Shown here: positions 48,127 to 57,900 of the stretch, in pieces
Layout: each line of letters opens with the position of its first letter
How positions within the stretch are numbered: position 1 is the stretch's first letter
NCBI RefSeq assembly: GCF_001274935.1
Contig: NZ_LILC01000023.1
Span: 1 to 64,000, forward strand
Length of the DNA stretch: 64,000 nucleotides
Direction of reading: 5' to 3'
Origin: Priestia koreensis
GTDB taxonomy: Bacteria > Bacillota > Bacilli > Bacillales > Bacillaceae_H
The notes under the pieces: model-generated
Seen by the model: only the letters and a program-made list of their open reading frames with translations
Databases searched by the model: none
Told to the model about the DNA's origin: nothing
Translations under genes and position numbers: made by a program

Positions 48127-48972
48127 TTATTTTTGTACAAAATTCTTTTTCCACTGAAGTGGCGTGACCCCTGTCCATTTTTTAAAATGGCGATGAAAAT
48201 GACTTTGATCTGAAAACCCAAGGCGTAACGAAATGTTACCAATCGTGAGTACGGGATCGATCAACAGCTCTTTCGCTCGATCAATTCGAATTTTAAGCAA
48301 ATATTGATGTGGCGTAATCCCCATTTCCTTTTTAAAGCTTGTAATGAAGTGTGATGAGCTGAGATGTGATAACTGATGGAGTTTTTCTAATGATATATCT
48401 TGATCGTAATGAGCATGCATATATTCAATAGCAGTCGAAAAAACCGTTGAGGAAGGCGTTTTCCACTCCAGATCATTTCCTCTGCTACTTCCATATTCAT
48501 TCAACAAGTGTAACGTGATTAAGTTCATCATTGAATCGGTGTACAGTTGCCCCTGCGAAAATCCGTTTTTCCCCTCCACTTCAAGCCACGTCATTAGCTG
48601 CACAAGCTTCTCGTCCTTTGTGCGAATTTTATAAGACAAATTGGATGAACGATTTTCCTGTTCAGCAATTTGATTTACTTTATCAGCTGAAATCTCCAGT
48701 CGTAAAAAGGACAAATCAACTCCCCATTCGCAGCTATTATCCACATGACTTGGGATAAAATTAAGATCGCCTTGAAACGCCTGTCCTCGGTAGATCTGAC
48801 CAGCGACGTTCTCTTGAATGTTCACCGGTGTGGTTGAACGATGCAGCACAAGCACGTGTCGGTCCACTTCTTCTTCTGCAAGCTGAGGCCGAACGTCCGA
48901 AGCAGCGAGTAAATGAAAGTGTTCGCTTGTATATGTTGAATAATGTTTTTGCAAGGTTTCATTTAACGACAT
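48127..48972 (-). CDS. AraC-family transcriptional regulator
   Basis: This 281-residue protein has a cupin-like N-terminal sensing half (about 10-160) and a C-terminal AraC double HTH (about 180-281). Key words are IEYMHAHYDQDISLEKLHQLSHLSSSHFITSFKKEMGITPHQYLLKIRIDRAKELL and ISLRLGFSDQSHFHRHFKKWTGVTPLQWKK. It probably regulates the quinone-reductase-like gene that follows. The ligand is unknown. Confidence 0.93.
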   Translation of the reverse strand: MSLNETLQKHYSTYTSEHFHLLAASDVRPQLAEEEVDRHVLVLHRSTTPVNIQENVAGQIYRGQAFQGDLNFIPSHVDNSCEWGVDLSFLRLEISADKVNQIAEQENRSSNLSYKIRTKDEKLVQLMTWLEVEGKNGFSQGQLYTDSMMNLITLHLLNEYGSSRGNDLEWKTPSSTVFSTAIEYMHAHYDQDISLEKLHQLSHLSSSHFITSFKKEMGITPHQYLLKIRIDRAKELLIDPVLTIGNISLRLGFSDQSHFHRHFKKWTGVTPLQWKKNFVQK

Positions 48973-49015
48973 GCCGACATCTCCTCTCCTTCAGATTGAT
49001 ATACGTATACTACTA

Positions 49016-49059
49016 CAAAAAATCCCCCGAGTAGAGGATTTTTACTCGGGGGATTTTTA
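49016..49059 (-). terminator. Terminator of the SNF2 helicase gene
   Basis: ATCCCCCGAGTA and TACTCGGGGGAT form a perfect 12-bp stem followed by T residues on the minus strand, just past the stop at 49060. Confidence 0.88.
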
Positions 49060-52000
49060 TTACATGCTCAGCAATTCGCGAATTTCATCTTCTGTGAGGC
49101 TTGAGAGCATCGTTTCACCTGGTTGGATAACTTGCTCAATGAGCTCACGTTTCTTTTGCTGAAGCTGATAAATTTTTTCTTCAATCGTTCCTTTGGAAAT
49201 TAGGCGGATCACCTGCACCACATTTTTTTGACCGATGCGATGCGCGCGTCCAGCCGCTTGTTCTTCGATAGCTGGATTCCACCACAGATCATATAAAACA
49301 ACGGTATCGGCACCGGTTAAATTTAATCCAGTTCCTCCTGCTTTTAAGGAGATGAGGAACACGTCGTTTTCTCCTTGATTAAAGCGCTCAGACATCTCCA
49401 CACGCTCTTTCGACGGCGTTTGGCCATCTAGGTAGAAAAAGGAGATGCCCATTCCTTCAAGACGCTCTTGAATAATGTGGAGCATGCTTGTGAACTGCGA
49501 AAAGATCAACAAACGTTTTCCATTTTCAATCGCATTTTGCGTCAGTTCTAAGAGCTGATCTAGCTTGCTTGATTGCCCTTCATAGTTTTCAATAAACAAC
49601 GATGGGTGACAGCAAATCTGACGAAGTCTTGTTAAGCCCGCTAAAATCTTGATGCGGTTTTTATTGAAATCCTCCGTTTGAATGGATCGCTTCACTTCTT
49701 CTAAATAACCAACATATAGTTCTTTTTGTTCTTTCGTCAGCTCTGAGACGTGATTGCTTTCAATTTTATCCGGAAGCTCTTTTAGTACATCTTTTTTCAC
49801 ACGGCGAAGAATAAACGGGCGTACCATACGTGCTATTTGGTCGTTCGATAGATTTTTAAACGCTTTATACCCAGGGAAAAGACCTGGTAAAACCGTTTGA
49901 AACAGTGACCACAGCTCATCAAGCGAATTCTCAATTGGTGTTCCACTCAGTGCGTATTTACGCTGTGCACGGAGCGAGCGAACCGCAGCCGCCGTTTTAG
50001 TCGTGTAATTTTTAACCGCTTGTGCTTCGTCGAGAATGACCGTATTAAACGTATGCTGTTGATAAAAAGCTAGATCCTGGCGAAGCGTTGGATAAGAGGT
50101 AATCCATACGTCATGCTCGTTTTCCCCTGTTAAAAGCGCTTCTCTCTCAATCGGTGTCCCCGTAATCACCTCAACGTTTAAATGAGGCGCAAACTTCTCA
50201 AATTCATTTTTCCAATTGTAAATAAGCGAAGCCGGTGCAACGACTAAAAAGGACTGTTTTTCGGACTGTTCGTTCTTTTCTGAGACAATGTAAGAAATGC
50301 TTTGTAGGGTTTTTCCTAGTCCCATATCATCCGCTAACACACCGCCTAATGCATAGTGAGACAACGCCTTAAACCATTGAAAACCATTGTGCTGATAATC
50401 ACGAAGCTCCGCTTGTAGATTGGTTGGTTCTTCAAAATCAAGGTCTTCAGGGTTCTTGAGATGCTGAATAAGGCGACGGAAAGCTTTACTTGATTTCGTT
50501 GCATATTTGTTCTTTCCGTTCATAATTTCTTCTACCTGCATACCTCGGTACACGGGAACCTGCAATCGATTGTCGGTTAAATCGTCCTCCGTCACGTTCA
50601 GTTCATCGAAGAGCTGATAGAGCGTTTGAAAATCTTCTTGTTCAAGAGAAATAAACCGACCGTCGGGCAGACGATGGTACGATTTTTTCTCAATCACCGA
50701 TTTTAGAACGCTTTGAATCGTATTATGATCGATGCCGTTTAAATCAAAGTTAATTTCTAATAATCCTCGGTTCTCTCCGACATCAATACTTGTAGAAGGA
50801 ACCGCACCCTCTGGGGGTGAGTATGCCTGTGCACGATCTGACATATACACGTCTGCTAATCGCCCTAGACGAGGCAGTACGTGAAACAAGAACGTATACA
50901 GATCATCTTCATTTTCATCCAAATAAAGCTGTTGCTTGTGAATTTTTACCGGCGCTCGTTCAATGATCGCCATAATTTCTCGTTCTTTTTCCGTATCTCG
51001 AATTAAAAAAGCACCCTTTTCGCCCCGGCTTTCTTGACTGAATGAAAATGGGTTAATGATGATATCATCGTAATGATACTCGAGTTTTACCACAAGGCGT
51101 CCATTTTCTTCGTCCACAAATACCTTTGACTGAAGAATCGGCTCGCTGATTTTAGTCGACACTTCTTCATCAATAGAAACGTTTCCTACCTTTTTAAGAC
51201 CAGGTAGTACTTGTGAAAGAAAGTCCTCCATTTGCTCAGAAGCAATCGGAATCGTTTCTCCTAACACGGCACTTTGACGAAGTCCTTCGACAAGCATACG
51301 CTGATCAGGTGACAGCGTGTAAAAGGTTCCTTCTAAAAAGACCAAATCGTAGCGATCGAAAAAGGATGCCCGGTGGAGTTGAAACAGATCTAACTCAAAT
51401 GCCTGATCACCTAGCTTATGAAGCTGAAATGATAATGGCAAGGTTTTTTCAATTAGCTCCACATGCGGGTAGATAACTTCTTCATGAACAAACGTAAAGT
51501 TCCGCTCCATTAAGGCTAACAGAAGCTTCCTTGCTCCCATTGTAGGGATTAATAACTCTCGGTCGGTTGTTAACGAAGACGAACTCTGTCGCTGATAAGG
51601 GTTAGGTGGTCGGTAGAAGTGTTCCGTATTGACTAATTCGAGTAGCATTTGAATGACGGTGTTGTCTTCTTTTTTAAATGCATAATCACTAGGATCGTAT
51701 GTAAACTTTTTCGTGAATTCATGTGTTTCCTGATTTTGTACTTTCGTCAAAAACTCTTTGATGTTCTTGACTACGTATGTACGATCAGGACCTATTTTAA
51801 GTTCTAGAGTTAAATACATGCCTTGTGGATGTAAAAAAGTTGGCGTAGCGGATTTGCAAACAAACTCCACTTCGAGCAGCTGTTTTACTTCATCATTGTG
51901 GGCATCTAACACGGCTTGCTGATAGCCACTAAACAGTTGGATGAACTGATCAACCGCTTCGTAATCTCCCGCTCTTGGACCCCTTTGTCCTATTTCGTTT

Positions 52001-52284
52001 GTTTCTTGATCACAAAGCTCTAATAATACAGCTACTTCATGTTTACACTCTAAGTAGCGATCATAGGCAGGGCAGTCACAAGAAGAACTAAATGATTGAT
52101 GGCGCTTTTCAACGGTGACATAGTAAGAGTCATCACCTATCACTTTTGCAAACCAAGCCTCTTGTTCCGGTGAGAATTTTAAGTCACGAACACGCCCTTC
52201 CCGGTAATAAGCGTATCCACGATTATAGGTAGTGGTTAAAAATAAATCTTTAATTTGCTCTCTCGTAAATAGCATATTCGGCAT
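49060..52284 (-). CDS. SWI2/SNF2 helicase with SWIM zinc finger (YwqA/HepA-like)
   Basis: This 1074-residue protein has a SWIM zinc finger near its N-terminus (CDCPAYDRYLECKH, about 69-82, a C-x-C-x9-C-x-H pattern). A large middle domain follows, then SNF2 motifs in the C-terminal half: Walker A DDMGLGKTLQSI, Walker B ILDEAQ, SGTPIENS, then the helicase C-terminal motifs YLDGQT, GTGLNLTGADTVVLYDLWWNP and AAGRAHRIGQ. It is a double-stranded-DNA translocase of the kind found as YwqA in B. subtilis. The role is probably DNA repair or transcription-complex remodelling, but is not shown here. Confidence 0.93.
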   Translation of the reverse strand: MPNMLFTREQIKDLFLTTTYNRGYAYYREGRVRDLKFSPEQEAWFAKVIGDDSYYVTVEKRHQSFSSSCDCPAYDRYLECKHEVAVLLELCDQETNEIGQRGPRAGDYEAVDQFIQLFSGYQQAVLDAHNDEVKQLLEVEFVCKSATPTFLHPQGMYLTLELKIGPDRTYVVKNIKEFLTKVQNQETHEFTKKFTYDPSDYAFKKEDNTVIQMLLELVNTEHFYRPPNPYQRQSSSSLTTDRELLIPTMGARKLLLALMERNFTFVHEEVIYPHVELIEKTLPLSFQLHKLGDQAFELDLFQLHRASFFDRYDLVFLEGTFYTLSPDQRMLVEGLRQSAVLGETIPIASEQMEDFLSQVLPGLKKVGNVSIDEEVSTKISEPILQSKVFVDEENGRLVVKLEYHYDDIIINPFSFSQESRGEKGAFLIRDTEKEREIMAIIERAPVKIHKQQLYLDENEDDLYTFLFHVLPRLGRLADVYMSDRAQAYSPPEGAVPSTSIDVGENRGLLEINFDLNGIDHNTIQSVLKSVIEKKSYHRLPDGRFISLEQEDFQTLYQLFDELNVTEDDLTDNRLQVPVYRGMQVEEIMNGKNKYATKSSKAFRRLIQHLKNPEDLDFEEPTNLQAELRDYQHNGFQWFKALSHYALGGVLADDMGLGKTLQSISYIVSEKNEQSEKQSFLVVAPASLIYNWKNEFEKFAPHLNVEVITGTPIEREALLTGENEHDVWITSYPTLRQDLAFYQQHTFNTVILDEAQAVKNYTTKTAAAVRSLRAQRKYALSGTPIENSLDELWSLFQTVLPGLFPGYKAFKNLSNDQIARMVRPFILRRVKKDVLKELPDKIESNHVSELTKEQKELYVGYLEEVKRSIQTEDFNKNRIKILAGLTRLRQICCHPSLFIENYEGQSSKLDQLLELTQNAIENGKRLLIFSQFTSMLHIIQERLEGMGISFFYLDGQTPSKERVEMSERFNQGENDVFLISLKAGGTGLNLTGADTVVLYDLWWNPAIEEQAAGRAHRIGQKNVVQVIRLISKGTIEEKIYQLQQKKRELIEQVIQPGETMLSSLTEDEIRELLSM

Positions 52285-52508
52285 TCATTCTCATCTTTCT
52301 TTGTTTAATATCGTTTTTGTGCGTCTTTTCCATCATAACGCACTAAGCATGAAAATGCGAAATCTTATCGTCTTTTTTTCAAACTTTTCCCTTCTCTGTT
52401 ATACGCTCTCTTCAAAGAAAAATCAAAAAAATAGACCCTGCAAAATAGGTGAATGGCTGTTGCTAGATTACTAGAAATGAATATCTTATTTCTATGGGGG
52501 TGAAATAT

Positions 52509-52796
52509 ATGAGTGATAAAAACCTGAAAAAGGAACTCACAGGTCTTTCGGCGGATTTTGTACAGTTATTCGTGGGGGATATTTTAACGCGTAACAATGT
52601 TGGCGCGGCCCCAGAGAATACAGTATCCCCTGAACAGCGCGAGCAGTTAAAACAAACCATCTTAGATCTACAAGCGAAAGTAGACGAAATGATGGAAAGA
52701 GCTGCGGCTAGTAAAGACGCTATGTCTAGCCAGAAAGTGAGTCAAGAAGCTCCATTGAGAGCGCTCATGAGAAAAAAAAGAGAGAATAATTCCTAA
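52509..52796 (+). CDS. cotW: CotW-like spore coat protein
   Basis: The ATG at 52509 (MSDKNLKKELTGL) has GGGGGTG upstream; the reading from 52494 is less likely. The 95-residue product is a helical, Gln/Glu/Lys-rich protein (VSPEQREQLKQTILDLQAK) with a basic tail (RALMRKKRENNS). Its layout and position immediately before a CotX-like gene match CotW of the cotVWXYZ cluster of B. subtilis, where it helps form the insoluble outer coat/crust. The gap to the next gene is 17 bp. Confidence 0.7.
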   Translation: MSDKNLKKELTGLSADFVQLFVGDILTRNNVGAAPENTVSPEQREQLKQTILDLQAKVDEMMERAAASKDAMSSQKVSQEAPLRALMRKKRENNS

Positions 52797-52813
52797 GAGG
52801 AGGAACTGAGGAG

Positions 52814-53362
52814 ATGTCAAAAAAAGAGCAGATTAAAAAATGGAAAGAATATGAAGAGTACAAAAAATGGAAAAAGAAAGAAAAATGTAAGCAAAAAGAG
52901 AAAGAAAGCTGTAAAAAGAAAAAAGAAAAAGAATGTCATAAAAAGAAACATTATTGCCACGGATATTCTTGTGGATCAGGTTCTTTTGGTGCAGCGGTAG
53001 GCCAAAATGCAGCGCTATCTTCTGATATCGAGCAGTTATCACAAGAGTTAATCGTGATCAAGGATTCTTGTGACATTTCCGTAACGACTAATGAAACACA
53101 AATTGCTGCTTCTCTTCAAGCAGCAATTCAAGTAGCAATTGCAATCGTAATTAATATTACAATTGCTGATGCTGCTCGTGCAGAAAGAGTGACGCAAGAA
53201 CTTTTAGAGAAATCTAGAATTCTACAAGCAAATCGTCAACAGCTTATCATTAAAAACTCCAAAAATATCTCTGTTACAACGAACGATACGGATGTTGCAA
53301 TTTCCTTACAGCTTCTTCTTCAAATCCTACTTGCATTAGTCGTGCAATTAGGTATTCTATAA
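52814..53362 (+). CDS. cotX: CotX/CotV-family spore coat (crust) protein
   Basis: This 182-residue protein has a highly basic, Cys-rich N-terminal third (MSKKEQIKKWKEYEEYKKW, then CKQKEK and CKKKKEKECHKKKH repeats). Two copies of a coat domain follow: VIKDSCDISVTTNETQIAASLQAAIQ (about 81-106) and IIKNSKNISVTTNDTDVAISLQLLLQ (about 145-170). The SVTT-x-T/D repeat is the hallmark of CotX/CotV proteins of the Bacillus spore crust. The Cys and Lys content fits cross-linking. It is expected to be sigma-K dependent, but I could not define a promoter. Confidence 0.92.
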   Translation: MSKKEQIKKWKEYEEYKKWKKKEKCKQKEKESCKKKKEKECHKKKHYCHGYSCGSGSFGAAVGQNAALSSDIEQLSQELIVIKDSCDISVTTNETQIAASLQAAIQVAIAIVINITIADAARAERVTQELLEKSRILQANRQQLIIKNSKNISVTTNDTDVAISLQLLLQILLALVVQLGIL

Positions 53363-53382
53363 TTTCACCCTTATAAAATTAA

Positions 53383-53426
53383 CAGAGCGGGATAGTTTAT
53401 GCGCATAAGCTATTCCGTTCTTTTTT
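53383..53426 (+). terminator. Intrinsic terminator of the coat gene pair
   Basis: AACAGAGCGGGATAG and CTATTCCGTTCTTTTTT arms pair with a short inner GCGC stem, 20 bp after the cotX-like stop. Confidence 0.78.
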
Positions 53427-53497
53427 CGTTGAAAGAAGTGGTTAGGTTAATGTAGTATATGAGCCTTGTGCTCAGAGTGATACATCTGTACTAGATT

Positions 53498-53995
53498 TTA
53501 TAAAACTTTCTTTGTGAATGTTAATCCCTTTTGATCCATCAAGTGTTGCAGTCCCATTCGAAAACTGGCAAATGTTTTAAAGCTCGAAAAATTGACGTTT
53601 GATTGTATTAATTCTTTCGCTAGCTCCGTTGAAAACCCAACGTATAGTGTCTCAGCCCCCACTAATTTCAGAGCGGACGTAAGATCTTCGATTAATGTCC
53701 CAATTTCCCCGTAACCAATTTCACTAATATCGAGTCGTGTAATTCCTGTAAAATCAATAATGACATTTTCTGCCTGCTGGTCATGGATGGCAAAAAGGAT
53801 TTTTTCACGAAGCGTCACGATACGCTGACGTGACAATGCCCCCACTAGAGGAACTAAAATCGTTTCTGGAATAATGGACGGAATAATCGGTGTTGAAAGC
53901 TCCCGTACCATTTTATGAAGGTGCTCATTTTCCTTTTGAAGCTGTCGGTTTTCTTCTTGCAACGCTTCATAGTCTGCTTGATCAATATTTTTCAT
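53498..53995 (-). CDS. STAS-domain protein related to RsbR
   Basis: The ATG at 53995 (MKNIDQADYEALQEENRQLQ) follows GAGGAG. The 165-residue protein has an N-terminal coiled coil (about 5-35), then a STAS domain (about 45-160: TILVPLVGALSRQR, NVIIDFTGITRLDISEIG, LVGAETLYVGFSTELAKEL). In RsbR proteins of the stressosome the phosphorylated Thr sits in a VDT word; here the position reads LDIS, so the usual phospho-acceptor is not clearly kept. It lacks the N-terminal globin-like sensor domain. The role in stress signalling is uncertain. Confidence 0.83.
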   Translation of the reverse strand: MKNIDQADYEALQEENRQLQKENEHLHKMVRELSTPIIPSIIPETILVPLVGALSRQRIVTLREKILFAIHDQQAENVIIDFTGITRLDISEIGYGEIGTLIEDLTSALKLVGAETLYVGFSTELAKELIQSNVNFSSFKTFASFRMGLQHLMDQKGLTFTKKVL

Positions 53996-54168
53996 GTCGT
54001 TGCTCCTCATTTAATTGTTTGATCCTTGTTATTCCCTTTTTCGTTATACGTAAAAACCTTTCCTTCGTCAAGCGTTAAATGTCTACGCATCACGAAAGGA
54101 ATTAGCCGGGTTAAAGGAGAATAGTTGAAGAGACCTATTTTTTATACATACAAAAGGAGATTATTTAG

Positions 54169-54936
54169 ATGCTTAACGATTTACAAACTATTTTCCATCA
54201 AGAAATGCGCGTGAATGCGCAAGCACCCGGCTTTAGAAGAGAAGAGAGTGACCACGTTGTCCGACACGTTTCTCTCACTACGGATAATAGCTTTATTATT
54301 GCCTCATCTTTGACTGAGGAGAACGTCGATACCGTTATTGAAGCGGAATTAAAATACTTTCGCGGCCTTAACCAATCGTTTGAGTGGAAAGTATATAGTT
54401 ATGATCAGCCACATAACCTTACAGACACGTTAAAGGACCATGGCTTTACCATCGGTGATCCAGAAGCCTTAATGGTAATGGACATAAAGGAATACACTAT
54501 CCCGGACACCTCTATCACCGTACAAGAAATCACCGATAAAAAAGGAATCGATGACATTATTAAATTAGAAAATACCGTCTGGAATGAACCTCACCAGGAA
54601 CTTGGTGAACGGTTATGGCGTGATAAACAGGAGCATCCAGAATCCCTTTTCTTGTACGGGATCTATGATGAAGACAAGCTTGTTAGCGCCGCTTGGATGT
54701 ACATCGAGATCAATACCTCTTTTGCGAGTCTCTGGGGCGGATCGACATTACAAGAATACCGAAAGCAAGGTCACTATAGTGCGCTATTAGCTACGCGCGT
54801 TCAAAAAGCGCGTGAGTGTGGTCGCTCCTATCTCATGGTTGATGCAAGTCCTATGAGTCGACCGATTTTAGAAAGAAATGGGTTTCACTGTTTGGCTTAT
54901 TCATATCCTTGTGATTCTCCTCCTCGTGCTATGTGA
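54169..54936 (+). CDS. GNAT acetyltransferase, two-domain
   Basis: This 255-residue protein follows AAAAGGAG. A GNAT domain lies in the C-terminal half, with SLWGGSTLQEYRKQGHYSALLATRVQKARE (about 185-214), the acetyl-CoA pyrophosphate loop (R-K-Q-G-H-Y), and later LERNGFHCLAYS. The N-terminal half (about 1-110) resembles a degenerate GNAT repeat or substrate-binding domain. It is convergent with the giant repeat gene, sharing a terminator. The substrate is unknown. Confidence 0.85.
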   Translation: MLNDLQTIFHQEMRVNAQAPGFRREESDHVVRHVSLTTDNSFIIASSLTEENVDTVIEAELKYFRGLNQSFEWKVYSYDQPHNLTDTLKDHGFTIGDPEALMVMDIKEYTIPDTSITVQEITDKKGIDDIIKLENTVWNEPHQELGERLWRDKQEHPESLFLYGIYDEDKLVSAAWMYIEINTSFASLWGGSTLQEYRKQGHYSALLATRVQKARECGRSYLMVDASPMSRPILERNGFHCLAYSYPCDSPPRAM

Positions 54937-54951
54937 TAGCAAATTTTATGT

Positions 54952-54989
54952 AAAAAGCGCCCTCGGTCTAAAACCGAAGGGCGCTTTTT
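54952..54989. terminator. Bidirectional terminator
   Basis: AAAAAGCGCCCTCGGT and ACCGAAGGGCGCTTTTT pair between the GNAT gene and the giant repeat gene, with T runs on both strands. Confidence 0.88.
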
Positions 54990-54997
54990 CTTGAACC

Positions 54998-57900
54998 TTA
55001 TCTAGATCGTTCAATTAACTCAATGATATCCTCAAGCTTATTCTGAAGAACCATCTCCATGTTCGCTACATCTGTTAACATGCTGTTTACGCTATTGTTG
55101 GTTGTAAGCAGCTCAGCAATTCTAATTTGCCCATTGTTATATGCGGCGACGGCTGCCTGAATCTTTTCTCCCTCAGCATTCAAAATGTGCGCAAGGGATA
55201 ATTCTTCTGTTCCAATTGAAGCTAGAAGTAGATTAATAACCTGCTCTCTTGTATATGGCTGAATGAGAGTGATTGCTACGTTTGTTGGCGTTGTTACTTC
55301 AATTGGCGGATCCTGTGGATTTGGTGAAAATAGATAGCGAACGGTTGCTACATTCTCTGTTGGATTTGTTGTTGGAACTGAAGCTACATTTACTTGGAAC
55401 GAAACGGTTGCTGTTTGCCCGGGATTAATAGACGGTACAGAAAGACCTAATGCAGGGTTACCTGTGTTTGGTGTACCATTTACAACCACGCTACCTGGCA
55501 CAAATATCGTACCACTCGGAGCAACGTCGGTTAAGACAATACTATTAACAGGTGCACTTCCTGTATTCGTAAGTGTCACCGTGTAGGTGAGGTTTTCTCC
55601 GATTGTCGCTACTCCACTACTCACAGTTTTAGAGGCTGTTAAAATACCTTGCTGAATGGTTACGCTCGTTTGATTACTAATTGTTTCCCTTGGCTGCGGC
55701 GGTTGAGTAGGATTAATCACAACGCTGTAATTTAAACGACCTTGATTGTTTACAACGCCTCCTGCTGGTACCGACTCCGCAGTAGCTTGGAACGTGACAG
55801 TAGTCGTACTTCCTTGTGCTAGCGTTCCTAGCGTAATACCCGTATTCGGATTAACCGACGATGGTGCACCGTTGATTGTGACGCTACCTGGCACAAACGT
55901 GGTACCAGCTTGAACGACATCTGTTAAAACAGCCGTTAGTAAATTCACTGTTCCACTATTAACAATCTGAAGCGTATACGTAATCACTCCGTCAATAGCA
56001 ACAGCTGGAACATCTGTCGTTTTAGTAAATGCTACGTTCTCTTGCTCAACAGCTGTTGTAGCTGGATTTGAAGTTGATGTTCCTTGTAAAGGCGGCTGAC
56101 CCGGACTCGCTGTGTATTGGAACGTTGTGTTGGAAATGTTCGTGATTGGATCTGCCTCTGGAACAGATGTGACCGTCACCTCGTAAACGATTGTTACGGT
56201 TCCTCCTGGTAAAATAGGCAATAAAGAAATGCCGTTATTTGGATTTCCCACTGATGACAATCCGTTAATTCTGACGCTTCCTGGAACGAATGTGGTTCCT
56301 TCTGGATCTGGGTCGTTGAAAGTAACATTATTTAATGTGACTCCACTCGTGTTCGTTAACACAATGGTGTATCTCAACGTATCACCGACCTCTGCGGAAG
56401 CAGTATTGACCGTCTTATTACTTACTAGAATTACCTCTTTAATGGTCACATTGGTTACATTTGTTTCTCGGCTTCTTGGTTGAGGTGGCTGTGCTGGATC
56501 GATAATGACATTGTAATTTAGCGTACCTTTATTTTGCACAACTCCTCCTAGTGGAACGGCGTTAGCTATTGCTTGGAATGTGACAGTCGTCATGCTATTT
56601 GGAGCAACTGTTGCAAGTGAAATGCCACTGTTTGGATTAGATGCAGATGGCGCTCCATTAATGGTCACACTTCCTGGTACAAACGTGGTGCCTGTTTGAA
56701 TATTATCAGTTAGTACGGTGTTTAAGAGCGCTACCGTTCCACTGTTCACCACTTGAAGTGTGTAGTTGATCGTTCCCCCTACTTCTACTGTTGAAGCATT
56801 TACTGATTTTGTAAAAGTTAGCTGTTCGTTCAGAATCGTTGTTGTGACTGGATTTGAAGACGACGTCTCTTGAACAGGTGGCTGGCCTGGTCCCGGCACA
56901 TATTGAAACGTTATGGTTGCAATGTTCGTTGTTGGGTTCGCTGCTGGAACGGATGTGACATTAACACGATACGTGATGGTCACTGATCCCCCTGGTGCAA
57001 GTGGCGATAGCGCAATGCCGCTATTTGGATTACCTGCTGACGGAGCACCATTAATCGTGACACTTCCCGGAACAAACGTGGTTCCCGCTGGATCTGGATC
57101 GTTAAAACTAACGTTGTTTAATGTGAAGGTGCTCGTATTCGTTAAGACCACCGTATAGGTGAGCGTATCCCCTACTTCAGCATTCGTTGCACTCACCGTC
57201 TTCACGCTCGAAAGATTCACATTTTCGACGGTAACATTTGTGATCGTTGATTGTGCGCTTCTCGGCTGAGGTGGCTGCGTTGGATCGATCACAACATCAT
57301 AATTTAACGTCCCCTGATTTTGAATGACGCCACCAGGTGGTACAGAATTTGCCGTGACTTGGAACGTGACCGTTGTGGTGTTTCCTGGTGCAATCGTTCC
57401 GAGTGAAATGCCCGTATTTGGATTCCCAGCTGACGGTGTTCCGTTAATCGTCACGCTTCCGGGCACAAAGGCCGTTCCTGCTTGCACGAGATCCGTTAGA
57501 ACTGTGTTCAACGATGCCACAGTCCCGCTATTTACGACTTGTAGTGTATAGGTAATGACTCCGCCCTCACCAATAGTTGTGAAATTAGATGATTTCGTAA
57601 AGGTAATTTGTTCTCGTTCAATTGTTGTTGTAGCTGGATTAGAAGTGGACGTACCTTGAACAGGTGGCTGACCTGGACCAGGCACATACTGGAATGTTGT
57701 GATGGCGATATTTGTTGTTGGATTAACCGCTGGAACCGATGTGACGCTCACTTGGTAACTGATGGTTGTCGTTCCGTCTGGTGAGATTGGTGATAATGGA
57801 ATCCCTGTATTTGGATTACCTGCATTTGGTGCTCCATTGATCAATACGCTTCCAGGAATAAATGTCGTTCCTGCTGGATCTGGATCAGTAAACACAACGT

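Noticed and set aside
52440-52508. Mother-cell sigma-K promoter before the coat genes
   Set aside because: A near-match to the -10 (AATATCTTA) has no AC at the expected distance, so I could not support it.
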